A stretch of DNA of 64,000 nucleotides from Marinomonas rhodophyticola (GCF_026113935.1 NZ_JAPEUL010000009.1:702501-766500), one strand, 5' to 3'. Numbered from the stretch's first letter, positions 19,481 to 29,325 are shown. Numbers and translations are program-made. The notes: generated by a model from the sequence alone, not told the origin.

Positions 19481-20245
19481 CTAGACAATCCCAGCATCAA
19501 CGATAAAGTTTTGTCCCGCACAAGCACGGCTGTCCTGAGAAGCAAGGAATAACGCCATGGCGACAATATCGTCCGGTTGAATGCGGAATTTAAGCGACTG
19601 CACATCGATAAACTCCTGATCCAATTCAGGGGTTAACCAAAGTGCTTTTTGACGTTCTGTCACCACCGCTCCTGGGACAATCGAATTAACACGAATACCG
19701 CGTGGGCCAAGCTCTCGTGCCATGGTTCGCGTCATGGTGTGAATCGCCCCTTTTGATGTGGTGTAACCCACCATACCAGCACGGCCACGCATCCAACTGA
19801 TCGATCCCATATTGATAATACTGGCGCCTTCTTTCATCCATTTAGCGGCCGCTTGCATGCCAAAGAAATGCGGGCGCATGTTGATGTTTAGGCAGTTATC
19901 CCAGTATTCCGGTGTGACGTCTTCGATTTTATGACGGTCGTCTTTGCCCGCGTTATTGATTAAGACATCTAAGCGGCCCAGTTCTTGAGCAGCGTCGTCT
20001 ATTGCAGATTGTAAGGAGGCAATGTCACGGACGTCGACTTGTCTAAACCAAGGGGTAACGTTGAATTCGTCGCTGAGTTTCTGATTTAAGGCAGCGGAGC
20101 TGGCCTCATCGATATCGATGTAAGCAACTCGTGCGCCTTGCTTTATAAAGTGATGAACAAGGTATTCGCCAATCCCTGAGCCACCGCCAGTGATAAACAC
20201 GACTTTGTCTTTTAAGGAAGGGTATTGGTTGGTTAATGTCGGCAT
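19481..20245 (-). CDS. SDR sugar dehydrogenase, D-xylose-dehydrogenase-like
   Basis: A 254-residue classical SDR: TGGGSGIGE cofactor loop, INNAGKDDRHKIEDVT, the Ser in MGSISW, YTTSK active site and the C-terminal IVDAG. The NAGKDDRHK and GSISW blocks closely resemble the Caulobacter D-xylose 1-dehydrogenase (XylB) group. That group oxidises an aldose at C1; sulfoquinovose dehydrogenases are also SDRs. It lies beside an aldehyde dehydrogenase gene and opposite a dehydratase-aldolase operon, consistent with the first step of a non-phosphorylating sugar pathway. Confidence 0.75.
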   Translation of the reverse strand: MPTLTNQYPSLKDKVVFITGGGSGIGEYLVHHFIKQGARVAYIDIDEASSAALNQKLSDEFNVTPWFRQVDVRDIASLQSAIDDAAQELGRLDVLINNAGKDDRHKIEDVTPEYWDNCLNINMRPHFFGMQAAAKWMKEGASIINMGSISWMRGRAGMVGYTTSKGAIHTMTRTMARELGPRGIRVNSIVPGAVVTERQKALWLTPELDQEFIDVQSLKFRIQPDDIVAMALFLASQDSRACAGQNFIVDAGIV

Positions 20246-20332
20246 GTATTATTCTCCGATCGACAAACAATGGGTGTGCTCATATCTAAATGAACACACC
20301 CTACAAGTTTTGATTTATCCGTTATTTATCTG

Positions 20333-21793
20333 CTATTTATCTAAACCGGCAACACAAACGTATTTGGTGTTGATGTAGTCTTCAATGCCATATTTAGAAC
20401 CTTCACGACCCAGACCTGATTCTTTGTAGCCACCAAATGGCGCGACTTCTGTGGCGATGATACCTGCGTTAACACCAACCAAACCTGTTTCTAACGCTTC
20501 CGCTACACGGAAAATACGACCGATATCACGGGAGTAAAAGTAAGACGCTAAGCCGTACTCTGTGTCGTTCGCCATCGCGATCACATCGTCCTCTGTTTCG
20601 AATTTGAAGATAGGTGCTAAAGGACCAAAGGTTTCTTCTTTGGCAAACAGCATGTCTTGTGTAGCGTTAGCGATAACGGTTGGATGATAGAAGTTGTCGC
20701 CCAGTTCATGGCGTTTGCCACCAGTGACGACTTTACCGCCTTTTTTGATGGCGTCTTGTACGTGTTCGTCCACTTTGTCGACGGCGGCGCGGTTAATCAG
20801 CGGGCCTTGTTCGACACCGCTTTCAGTACCGTGACCGATTTTCATGGCGGCAACTTGCTCCGCGAATTTTTCAACAAAGGTATCGTATACGCCAGCTTGA
20901 ACATAGATGCGGTTGGCACAAACACAAGTTTGTCCGGCATTGCGGTATTTTGACATCATGGCACCTTTAACGGCTTCATCGATGTCGGCATCATCAAACA
21001 CAACAAAAGGCGCGTTGCCACCCAGTTCAAGAGAGACCTTTTTTATGGTGTCGGCACAGTCTTTCATCAGCAATTTGCCAATAGGCGTAGAGCCTGTGAA
21101 CGTGAGCTTACGAACAACGGAAGAGTCCGTGAGAGTTTTGGCGATTTGGCTCGCTTTACCCACAACAATATTAATCACGCCTGCTGGGATGCCGGCTTCA
21201 ATGGCAAGAACCCCCATGGCTAAGGCGCTTAATGGTGTTTCGGAAGCAGGCTTGATGATCATGGTACAGCCCGCAGCAAGGGCTGGACCGGCTTTACGAG
21301 TGATCATGGCCGCAGGGAAGTTCCACGGCGTAATCGCCGCACACACGCCAACCGGTTCTTTCATCACAAGAATACGACGATCTGGTGCGTAAGTTGGAAT
21401 CATGTCGCCATAAATGCGTTTGCCTTCCTCGGCGAACCATTCAATAAAAGAGGCGGCATAGCCAATCTCGCCGCGAGATTCTGCTAAGGGTTTGCCTTGT
21501 TCAGCGGTCATCAATGTCGCAAGATCTTCTTGGTTGGCCATTAATAGGTCATGCCAGCGACGCAATAATGTCGCGCGCTCTTTGGCGGTTTTCTTTTTCC
21601 AAGTTTTTTGCGCGACTTCAGCAGCAGCAATCGCTTGTTGTGTTTCAGCAGGACCAACACTGGCAATGGTTGCGACTAATTCACCCGTTGCTGGGTTGAA
21701 CACATCCAATGTGTTGCCTTCAGAAGACTCAACCCACTCTCCATTGATTAAACATTTTGTTTGCAGGAGTGATTTGTTCTTTAGTTCAAGCAT
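20333..21793 (-). CDS. Aldehyde dehydrogenase, succinate-semialdehyde-dehydrogenase-like (GabD family)
   Basis: A 486-residue NAD(P)-dependent aldehyde dehydrogenase with all key residues: Cys in NAGQTCVCANR, Glu in LELGGNAPF and the FTGSTPIGK cofactor loop. It belongs to the GabD family, whose members also oxidise glycolaldehyde, ketoglutarate semialdehyde and sulfolactaldehyde in sugar pathways. In this cluster it would oxidise the aldehyde released by the aldolase (inference). It is transcribed away from the dehydratase operon through a shared 261-base control region containing the GntR-type motif. Confidence 0.85.
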   Translation of the reverse strand: MLELKNKSLLQTKCLINGEWVESSEGNTLDVFNPATGELVATIASVGPAETQQAIAAAEVAQKTWKKKTAKERATLLRRWHDLLMANQEDLATLMTAEQGKPLAESRGEIGYAASFIEWFAEEGKRIYGDMIPTYAPDRRILVMKEPVGVCAAITPWNFPAAMITRKAGPALAAGCTMIIKPASETPLSALAMGVLAIEAGIPAGVINIVVGKASQIAKTLTDSSVVRKLTFTGSTPIGKLLMKDCADTIKKVSLELGGNAPFVVFDDADIDEAVKGAMMSKYRNAGQTCVCANRIYVQAGVYDTFVEKFAEQVAAMKIGHGTESGVEQGPLINRAAVDKVDEHVQDAIKKGGKVVTGGKRHELGDNFYHPTVIANATQDMLFAKEETFGPLAPIFKFETEDDVIAMANDTEYGLASYFYSRDIGRIFRVAEALETGLVGVNAGIIATEVAPFGGYKESGLGREGSKYGIEDYINTKYVCVAGLDK

Positions 21794-21946
21794 TGCGGTA
21801 CCTCTCGTTATTGAATACGTCTTATTTTTAGGTTGTTACGATTTTGTCTGTTTCAAGTGATTATTTTTTTGTCGCTGTTTTTGCTCACTATGTTTCATGG
21901 GTAAGGGGATAGTTCTTGACTTTTTTTATGTCCTATATATTCTCTT

Positions 21947-21976
21947 ATGTCTTATATAAGAGTTATATCACAAGTT
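21947..21976. promoter_or_regulatory. GntR-type operator candidate (site 1)
   Basis: ATGTCTTATATAAGA (21947-21961) contains a perfect 12-bp palindrome TCTTATATAAGA and is followed 10 bases on by CAAGTT. The identical 15-mer followed by CAAGTT recurs at 28089. A degenerate copy (TATGTCCTATATA) starts at 21927. The site sits between the divergent aldehyde dehydrogenase and dehydratase genes. Confidence 0.65.
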
Positions 21977-22054
21977 TTAAGAAGCCGTAAACAAGCTGCA
22001 ATCGTTAATACGGCAAATGATAAAAATAAACAGAGAAAAGAACAGGACTACATC

Positions 22055-23777
22055 ATGGCAAAACGTATCGAAGACCTGCGCAGTCAGCGTTGGTTTGCGC
22101 CTGACAATATGCGCGCGTTTGCGCACAGACAGCGAACCCAGCAAACGGGTTATAAGCGCAGCGATTTCATGAATCGCCCCGTTATTGGCATTATTAATAC
22201 TTGGAGCGATATCAGTACGTGTCATACCCATCTTAGAGAACGAGTCCCAGTTTGTCAAAGAAGGCATCATTCGCGCTGGCGGTTATCCATTGGAAATGCC
22301 AGCTATGTCACTTGGCGAAGTGATGGTGAAGCCAACCACCATGATGTACCGAAATTTCCTTGCGATGGAAACCGAAGAACTGCTTCGTAGTCATCCTATT
22401 GACGGTGCGATTTTAATGGGCGGTTGTGACAAAACCACACCGGGCCTATTAATGGGCGCCATCAGTATGAATATTCCTGCTATTTATATTCCAGCAGGTG
22501 CGAGCCTAAACGGTAATTTCAAAGGCGAAAAAATTGGTACGGGCACTCATACCCGAAAATATTGGGATGAAAAACGCGCGGGTAATTTGAGTGATGAAGA
22601 TTGGCTTGAATTGGAAGCCAAAATGACGCGCTCGGTGGGAACGTGCAACACCATGGGCACCGCGTCTTCGTTAACTTCTATGGCGGAAGTCTTGGGCTTT
22701 TGTTTACCCGGCTCTGCGACCATTCCGGCGGCCGATTCGGCTCACCAACGTCTTTGCTCTCTTGCGGGCGAACGCATTACCAAAATGGTGTTTGAAGACC
22801 TGACACCTAAAACCCTCGCCACCAAAGAAGCTTTTGAAAACGCCATTGTCACTTATGTTGCGCTGGGTGGTTCCACCAACGGCATTATTCATTTGATCGC
22901 CATGGCGGGGCGTGCGGGCATTGATTTGCCTATGTCCTTGTTTGATGAATGGGCGCGTAAAGTGCCTGTTATTGCTAATTTAATGCCTGCTGGCGAATAC
23001 CTAATGGAAGACCTGTTTTACGCGGGTGGATTGCCGGCGTTATTAACGCGTTTAAAAGATTTTCTGCACCTGGATCAAGGCAATGTGAATGGTCGTACCT
23101 TGGGTGAGAACTTGGAAGGCGTGGAAATTTACAACGAAGACGTGATTCGTTCTCTAGATAACCCGGTTAATGACCGCGGCACGATTGGCGTGATCACTGG
23201 AAACCTCTGTCCAGATGGCGCGGTGTGTAAACCGTCTGCGGCGTCTCCGCATTTATTGAATCATCGTGGCAAAGCTTTGGTGTTTGAAAACCACGCGCAA
23301 ATGAACGCACAGATCGACGATCCGGATCTGGATGTGGATGAAAACACCGTTTTAGTGCTGAAAAATGCGGGGCCAATTGGTGGTCCGGGCATGCCTGAGT
23401 GGGGCGGTTTACCGATTCCGAAAAAGCTTTTGCAAAAAGGTGTGCGTGACATGGTGCGCATTTCGGATGCCCGCATGAGCGGCACCCACTATGGCACCTG
23501 TATTTTACACGTCGCGCCTGAATCTTATGTTGGCGGGCCGTTGGCCTTTGTTCAAACCGGCGATTGGATCGTGTTGGATGTAGAAAAACGCACGCTGAAT
23601 TTAGAGATTAGTGATGAAGAAATGGCCGCAAGAAAAGCGGCTTGGGCACCGCCACCGCCAAAGTTTGCCCGTGGTTATGGCGCTATGTTTTCAACTCATG
23701 TCACCCAAGCCAATGAAGGGTGCGATTTTGACTTTTTACAAGGTGACGCTGTCATCGATGAACCGGAGATATTCTAA
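22055..23777 (+). CDS. IlvD/Edd-family sugar-acid dehydratase (frameshifted)
   Basis: An Fe-S cluster dehydratase, ~573 residues when repaired, that removes water from an aldonate to give a 2-keto-3-deoxy acid. Cluster cysteines are visible in ISTCHTH, GGCDKTTP and GTCNTMGTA. The C-terminal RISDARMSGTHYGT motif is the active-site region. It is closest in style to the L-arabinonate/xylonate group rather than biosynthetic IlvD. One extra base near 22248 separates the first ~65 residues (IGIINTWSDISTCH) from the rest. ATG 22055 follows AGGA. The aldolase gene starts at the base after its stop. Confidence 0.85.
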
Positions 23778-24545
23778 ATGAGCAAGACGATTAACCCATT
23801 TAAACAGCGTTTACTGGACGGTCAGAAGTTGATTGGTGGTTGGACGCTGTCTGGTAGTCCGACGGTGGCAGAAGCGATGGCGTTTTTGAATTATGACTAC
23901 TTGGTGGTGGATTTAGAACACAGCCCAGCCAGTGTACATGACACGACGCCCATTTTACGTGCGATTGAGCAAACACCAACAGCCGCCGTGGTTCGTATGC
24001 CCAGCCATGATCCGATTGCCATTAAACAGGTATTAGATCAAGGCGGTATGACCTTGTATTTCCCATTTGTGGAATCGGTGGAAGAGGCGAAGGCCATTGT
24101 TCAGGCCAGCATGTATCCGCCATTGGGCAAACGTGGCTTTGCCAAAATGCATCGTGCGGCGCGTTATACCACTCGTGAAGATTACCCTGCGGCAGCCAAT
24201 GAGCAAGTGTGTTTGATTCCCCAATTGGAAACTGTTGAAGCGTTAGCGTTGGCGGTCGAGATAGGTCAGCTTGATGGCGTCAGTGCGGTATTTATTGGCC
24301 CAGGAGATTTGTCGATGACCATGGGGTTGCCAGGACAAGTTAATCATCCTGATGTGCGTGCCAAAATCGTGGCCTGTGTGACCGCCTGTAACCAAGCTGG
24401 AATTCCCGTAGGAACCGTGATGCCAACCCCTGACGATGCAAAGTGGGCGTTAGAAATTGGCTTTAGTTTTGTGTCGATTGCCAATGATCTCGCCAATATG
24501 TTGGGACAGTGTAAGGCGCATTTAGCGCAAATGAAAAACTCATAA
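23778..24545 (+). CDS. HpcH/HpaI-family 2-keto-3-deoxy-acid aldolase
   Basis: A 255-residue class II aldolase. The VVDLEHSPAS strand, the VVRMPSHDP and YPPLGKRGFAKMHRAARY blocks and VFIGPGDLSMTMG are the HpaI/GarL hallmarks, including the metal-binding Glu and Asp. It splits 2-keto-3-deoxy acids into pyruvate and an aldehyde. Directly abutting the dehydratase, it supplies the third step of the pathway. Family members include KDSG aldolase of sulfo-Entner-Doudoroff and 2-keto-3-deoxy-sugar-acid aldolases; the substrate here is not decided. Confidence 0.85.
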   Translation: MSKTINPFKQRLLDGQKLIGGWTLSGSPTVAEAMAFLNYDYLVVDLEHSPASVHDTTPILRAIEQTPTAAVVRMPSHDPIAIKQVLDQGGMTLYFPFVESVEEAKAIVQASMYPPLGKRGFAKMHRAARYTTREDYPAAANEQVCLIPQLETVEALALAVEIGQLDGVSAVFIGPGDLSMTMGLPGQVNHPDVRAKIVACVTACNQAGIPVGTVMPTPDDAKWALEIGFSFVSIANDLANMLGQCKAHLAQMKNS

Positions 24546-24555
24546 AGGTGTCTCT

Positions 24556-25104
24556 ATGCTTTTATTAATAAGAATAATAACGCTATTAGGGCGGCTGAAT
24601 TCGGCCTTGATATTTGTATTTAAGTATTTGGCGATCGGTGCCGTGGCCATTATGACAACGACCATTTTAGTACAGGTTTTTTGTCGTTATGTGCTGAATG
24701 ATTCTTTGCCTTGGTCGGAAGAGCTTGCCCGCTATTTGATGGTGTGGATGACGTTTCTGATGTTGCCTGTGGTGTCCCGTACGAAACAACATGCGGCCCT
24801 CGATATTATTTTGGGGTCTTTGCCCAAACGATTGAGCTTGTTACTTGAGCTGGTGTTGTATGTGTTGGTCGGAATCGTTTTGTATTACGCCTTTAATAAA
24901 AGCTTAGATTTCGCCCTAAAGGGAACGCGTATGTTAGCCACGGCGCTGCCGATTACCAAAGCTTGGTCTTATATGGCGATGCCGGTTGGTTTTGGCGTCA
25001 TGATGTTGGTGTATACCGAGCTTTTCTTGATTGGTATTACGCGTCTTTTTAATGAATCTAATGGCGACAAGTTTGTGTTGTCTGATAGCGAAAGCGAGGC
25101 ATAA
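24556..25104 (+). CDS. TRAP transporter small membrane subunit (DctQ family)
   Basis: A 182-residue four-helix protein with the typical LPWSEELARYLMVWMTFL motif. It lies 10 bases after the aldolase gene and 3 before the DctM gene. Its binding protein is probably the DctP encoded at 28.3 kb. Confidence 0.85.
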   Translation: MLLLIRIITLLGRLNSALIFVFKYLAIGAVAIMTTTILVQVFCRYVLNDSLPWSEELARYLMVWMTFLMLPVVSRTKQHAALDIILGSLPKRLSLLLELVLYVLVGIVLYYAFNKSLDFALKGTRMLATALPITKAWSYMAMPVGFGVMMLVYTELFLIGITRLFNESNGDKFVLSDSESEA

Positions 25105-25107
25105 CCC

Positions 25108-26394
25108 ATGGGCATTTCATTTTTCTGGATTTTGCTTTCTGTCATGTTTTTGGGCATGCCTGTCGCGTTTGCCTTATTGTTTGCGCCGGGTCTGAGTCTA
25201 TTTCTGGAAGGCAAAGAGATGTTCTATCTCTTGCTCACGCAGCGTTTATATAACGGTATCGATAGCTTTCCTCTAATGGCAATTCCGTTTTTCATGTTGG
25301 CGGGTGAGGTGATGAACCGCAGTGGTATTACTTTGTCGCTGGTACAGGTAAGCCAAGCCTTTATCGGTCATTTGCGCGGTGGTCTGGCGCAAATCAATAT
25401 TTTGTCTTCCATGTTGTTTGCAGGTCTTAGTGGTTCAGCCGTGGCGGATTGTTCGGCTTTAGGGAAAATGCTAATCCCTGCAATGGAAAAAAACGGTTAT
25501 TCGCGACGTTTTGCGGCGGCCGTAACGGCGGCCTCTTCGGTGATTGGTCCGATTATTCCACCCAGCGGCATCATGATTTTGTACGCCTTTGTGATGAACG
25601 TATCGGTGGGTGGTTTGTTTGCGGCAGGCATTATTCCAGGTATTTTGGTTGGCGTAAGCTTAATGATCATGACCTGGTTTTTGGCTCGTCGCCGCGGATA
25701 CAAAGTGGCCTCTGAAAAAGCCACATGGAAAGAGCGTGGTACGGCGGTTAAGCAGGCTTTTTGGCCTCTGCTGACACCTGTTATCTTGCTCGGTGGGATT
25801 TTGTCTGGGGTGTTTACACCAACCGAAGCCGCTGCAGTTGCGGCGGCGTATGCTTTGTTAGTCAGCCTTTTGTCACGAACCATGACAATGAGCAGTTTGC
25901 CGAGTTTATTCTATGCAACAGCGAAATCGTCTGCGGTGATCTTGTTCCTAGTCGGCAGTGCTGTGGCATTTTCGGCGGTAATTAGTTTGTCCGGTGCGCC
26001 ACAGAAAATAGCCAGTATCATGGTGACATTAACGGAAAATCCGTTGTTGCTTCTATTGATTATTAACATTTTGTTGTTATTTGTTGGCATGTTTTTAGAT
26101 GCAGGCCCAGCGATTCTTATATTGGGGCCGATTCTTGGTCCTATCGTGACACAATTTGGTATTGATCCATTGCACTTTGCCATCGTGATGTGTGTGAACT
26201 TAACCATAGGTTTGACGACGCCACCAATGGGCTTGGTGCTGTTTGTCGCGTCCAGTGTGAGTGGTGAGCGAGTTGAGACGATCAGCCGTGAAATGCTGCC
26301 GTATTTGGCCGTGCATATTCTGGTTATTCTGCTGATTACGTATATCCCAGCATTGACCATGACCTTGCCTCGTTTGCTTGGCTTTGCCTCCTAA
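25108..26394 (+). CDS. TRAP transporter large membrane subunit (DctM family)
   Basis: A 428-residue DctM permease with intact frame, GLSGSAVADCSALGKMLIP, SSVIGPIIPPSGIMI and GLTTPPMGLVLF segments, and about 12 hydrophobic helices. It belongs to the dehydratase-aldolase operon, so import of a sugar acid or sulfonated sugar derivative is expected. TRAP systems are known for aldonates and for organosulfonates (TauKLM, HpsKLM, IseKLM). Confidence 0.9.
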   Translation: MGISFFWILLSVMFLGMPVAFALLFAPGLSLFLEGKEMFYLLLTQRLYNGIDSFPLMAIPFFMLAGEVMNRSGITLSLVQVSQAFIGHLRGGLAQINILSSMLFAGLSGSAVADCSALGKMLIPAMEKNGYSRRFAAAVTAASSVIGPIIPPSGIMILYAFVMNVSVGGLFAAGIIPGILVGVSLMIMTWFLARRRGYKVASEKATWKERGTAVKQAFWPLLTPVILLGGILSGVFTPTEAAAVAAAYALLVSLLSRTMTMSSLPSLFYATAKSSAVILFLVGSAVAFSAVISLSGAPQKIASIMVTLTENPLLLLLIINILLLFVGMFLDAGPAILILGPILGPIVTQFGIDPLHFAIVMCVNLTIGLTTPPMGLVLFVASSVSGERVETISREMLPYLAVHILVILLITYIPALTMTLPRLLGFAS

Positions 26395-26454
26395 TGGGAC
26401 GTAAGCAATTAGTTCTCGGAGTATTTAAGAAGGTAACAAATGAGGGAGGCTTTT

Positions 26455-27207
26455 ATGCTTATGGATAGTTCGAGCCTGCTTCTATTACTGTTTTTTGCGC
26501 TCGGCAGTTACATTCAAGCGACGACTGGTTTTGCCTTTGGGCTGATTGTTGTTAGTAGTGTGTCTGCCTTGGGTTTAGCACCCATTGAAGTGACGGCGTT
26601 TGCAGTGAGTGTGTTAAGCCTTATTAATGCTGGCATTGGGCTTTATGGCGGGGGGTGGAAAAAGATAAATCGCCGTGCTTTTTGGGGTTTTATTTTGCCT
26701 TGTCTGCCAGCTATTTTTCTTGGCGTATGGTTGCTTGACTATCTTGGTGAAAATGCACTGGGATGGCTGAAATTTAGCTTAGGTTTGTGCATTGTCGTTA
26801 GCAGTTTGGTGATGATGCTTCAAGCTCATAAAGTGAGAAAAGCGTCTTCTGCAGGGGCTTTTGCTGTCAGTGGCGTGATAGGTGGTGTGATGGGCGGCAT
26901 GTTTGCGACTTTTGGCCCGCCAATTACCTTTATGATGTATCGCCAGCCAGACGATCAGGCCAGAATACGTGCGACCTTGTTAGGGATCTTTTGTTGTACG
27001 GCGGCATTACGTGTGGGGTCTGTCAGCATGACACAAGGCGTTGATACCGAGACTTGGTTGTTGTGCGCGCTTGGCTTTCCTGTGGTCGTTATAGCGACGT
27101 TGGTCGCTAGGACGTTTCCATTACCTATTTCCGGTCGAGCGATGCGTTTTGTGGCGTTTAGCTTGTTGCTGCTGTCTGGTGTTAGCTTGATGTGGCAAGG
27201 ACTTTAG
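26455..27207 (+). CDS. TauE/SafE (TSUP) family permease
   Basis: About 250 residues with eight or so membrane helices and the TSUP motif YIQATTGFAFGLIVVS near the start, plus a duplicated half (GGVMGGMFATFGPPITFMMY). TSUP proteins export sulfite, sulfolactate, sulfoacetate or other organic anions. ATG 26455 is favoured because GGGAGG ends 5 bases upstream; an earlier ATG at 26440 would embed that site. Its place at the end of a dehydratase-aldolase-TRAP operon suggests export of an end product. Confidence 0.8.
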   Translation: MLMDSSSLLLLLFFALGSYIQATTGFAFGLIVVSSVSALGLAPIEVTAFAVSVLSLINAGIGLYGGGWKKINRRAFWGFILPCLPAIFLGVWLLDYLGENALGWLKFSLGLCIVVSSLVMMLQAHKVRKASSAGAFAVSGVIGGVMGGMFATFGPPITFMMYRQPDDQARIRATLLGIFCCTAALRVGSVSMTQGVDTETWLLCALGFPVVVIATLVARTFPLPISGRAMRFVAFSLLLLSGVSLMWQGL

Positions 27208-27217
27208 TAAGCTTAAA

Positions 27218-27251
27218 AAAGAGCGCTGGCTTTCGGCTCAGCGCGCTCTTT
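27218..27251. terminator. Bidirectional terminator between TSUP and gntR genes
   Basis: AAAGAGCGC and GCGCTCTTT form a 9-bp stem around a 16-base loop, between two converging genes. Confidence 0.75.
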
Positions 27252-27274
27252 ATAGTGTTTTCAGAAGCTGTGTA

Positions 27275-28014
27275 TTAATTCAGTTCAACAAGATAATGCA
27301 GATCTTGGCTATTGGCTCGGCTGATTCGGTATTCGACAGTACGTCCGTCTAATGCACGAGCCGTTCGTGTCACTTCTAACAAGGGGCTTCTCCTGCAGCC
27401 ACGTTTAGGATGCTTTGGTCTTGCTCATCGGCCAACACCGCTTTAAGTCTGTCTGTGGCTTTGTGGACAGTAATATTAAAGTGCTGTTGATAGTAGTGAT
27501 ACAGGGAATGCGGCAGTTTTTCTTCTTTGTCTAAATCCATAAAGTAACGATGTGGCAGATAGATCAGTTCACGAATGGAGGCCGTATTTTTAATGGATCG
27601 AACACGATGAATTTCGATGACTTTTTCGTCTGCTGCGATATTAAAAACGCTTCGTAGACTGTCGTCCGGTGTGATCAAGCGTGTTTCGAGCAACTGTGCG
27701 TACGGTAATTCGGGAATATCGCCACTATCACTTTTAAAATGAAAAAAGTGGAACATCATTTTTTGTAAGGTGTGTTCCGACACAAAGGTACCAACGCCTT
27801 GGCGACGAAATAATACGTTGTCTTCGGTGAGTGCATTGAGTGCCTTTCGAACCGTTCCTTGACTGACACCCAGTAGGTCCGCCAGTTGAAACTCACTGGG
27901 TAAAATTTCACCAGGTTTCCAAACGCCTTCAATAATCCTCTCTGTGATCAGCTCTTGGACTTGTTTGTACAGAGGTTTGAAGATAGGTGATGGCTGCGGT
28001 GCTTTGTCTGTCAT
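27275..28014 (-). CDS. GntR/HutC-family regulator (frameshifted near C-terminus)
   Basis: A winged-helix N-terminus (LPSEFQLADLLGVSQGTVRKALNAL and a QGVGTFV wing) is followed by a UTRA effector domain. The frame stops early at 27376-27378, but adding one base in the GGGG run near 27390 extends it to a UTRA ending (LLEVTRTARALDGRTVEYRI) and a stop at 27275, giving ~246 residues. Start 28014 has an AGGA 6 bases away; an alternative in-frame start is 28041. Two identical operator-like sites flank the cluster, so it is probably the local, sugar-acid-responsive repressor. Confidence 0.8.
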
Positions 28015-28088
28015 GTTTGGTCCTGCCGTATTTCGAATCAATTTAGAATACCAGACGAGGTAAAAAAACGGTTATTTTCTTGTAATTC

Positions 28089-28116
28089 ATGTCTTATATA
28101 AGATATAAAACAAGTT
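28089..28116. promoter_or_regulatory. GntR-type operator candidate (site 2)
   Basis: ATGTCTTATATAAGA at 28089-28103 is identical to site 1 at 21947 and is likewise followed by CAAGTT (28111-28116). It lies 75 bases upstream of the gntR start and 150 upstream of the DctP gene, fitting autoregulation plus control of the transporter. Confidence 0.65.
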
Positions 28117-28254
28117 ATAACAAGATAAGCGTTCATTTACTATCAATAATCGTATGACAATTCGTTAATAAATGTTCTGTTGGCTTGTTTACCACTTACG
28201 TGACTTAAGAATAAAAATACGTGATCCAAGAATAAAAAATACGGAGCCTTCGAA

Positions 28255-29325
28255 ATGAAAAACACCGATTTACTCAAAAAGACCACAGCTGCTTTTGTTC
28301 CAACGCTTATGGCGGCGAGTTTGTCTCTTGCTGCTATACCTGCGCTTGCGGCGGATTATGAATTCAATATTGTGCACCTTTCAAATACCAGTGATGAAGA
28401 TTATGACGGTGCGGTGGTATTGAAAGATTACGTTGAGGCGCAATCTAACGGTCGTATTCAGGTGAATATCTATTCTGGCGGTCAGTTATGTGGTAACCCA
28501 ACAGAATGTATTGAAGCGCTACAAGCGAACTTAATCCAAGTATTTAATACCACGACTGGTGGTTTGTCTAATGTCTTTCCAGAGATTCAAGCGCTTGATA
28601 TTCCTTACATATTCCCAACAGATCGTGTTGCGGAATGTGCCTTAAACAATGAAATGCTAGTTGGGCCAATTCGTAAAGAACTATTGGATCGCACTGGTAC
28701 CATGCGTTTAATGACGATTGGTAATACGGGCGGTTGGCGTAACTTTGCGACAACCAATAAACAGATTAAAACACCAGCTGACGTGAAAGGTTTGAAGATC
28801 CGTACGATCAACTCACCAATCCAAATGCAGCTTGTGAAAGCAATGGGTGGCAGCCCAACGGCTGTGCCTTGGCCAGAAGTGTATACCTCATTGGCAACTG
28901 GCTTGGTGGAAGGTACGAAAAACGGCATTACCGACATCATGGGCATGAAATTTAACGAACATATTAAATACATGACGCTAGATGGCCATGGTTATATGGC
29001 GTCTATGTGGTGGATGAATAATGATTCTTTGAAAGATATGCCTGAAGATCTTCAGCACATCATGATGGACGGCTTTGATGCTTTGCGTGAAGTGACAACC
29101 GTCATGCCAAAACGTCGTCAAATAGAAGCGTATAACGAGTTTAAAGCGTCTGGCGGTACCGTTTATGCGCCAACGGCTGAAGAAAAAGCTCAGTTCCAAG
29201 AAGCAGCGAAACCAGTTCGTGCTTGGTTCGTTAACGAATATGGCGCTAAGTGGGTAGAAACCACAGAGAATGCGGTTAAATCATGTGAAGCATCTATTGA
29301 TGAAGCTTACATGGCGCAGAACTAA
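28255..29325 (+). CDS. TRAP transporter solute-binding protein (DctP family)
   Basis: A 356-residue periplasmic protein with a signal peptide ending ALAADYE. DctP features are an ALDIPYIFP strand, VKGLKIRTINSPIQMQLVKAMG with the conserved Arg, and a W-P-E-V-Y-T-S-L-A-T-G-L-V-E-G block. Two extra Cys (NPTECIE and near the C-terminus) may form a disulfide. It is divergent from gntR, shares the 15-base operator, and probably serves the DctQM pair at 24.6-26.4 kb, so the TRAP genes are split around the regulator. Confidence 0.85.
   Translation: MKNTDLLKKTTAAFVPTLMAASLSLAAIPALAADYEFNIVHLSNTSDEDYDGAVVLKDYVEAQSNGRIQVNIYSGGQLCGNPTECIEALQANLIQVFNTTTGGLSNVFPEIQALDIPYIFPTDRVAECALNNEMLVGPIRKELLDRTGTMRLMTIGNTGGWRNFATTNKQIKTPADVKGLKIRTINSPIQMQLVKAMGGSPTAVPWPEVYTSLATGLVEGTKNGITDIMGMKFNEHIKYMTLDGHGYMASMWWMNNDSLKDMPEDLQHIMMDGFDALREVTTVMPKRRQIEAYNEFKASGGTVYAPTAEEKAQFQEAAKPVRAWFVNEYGAKWVETTENAVKSCEASIDEAYMAQN

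Noticed and set aside
20907..21392. Long plus-strand open frame opposite the GabD-type dehydrogenase
   Set aside because: Antisense shadow of a gene with all catalytic motifs; composition is not protein-like.
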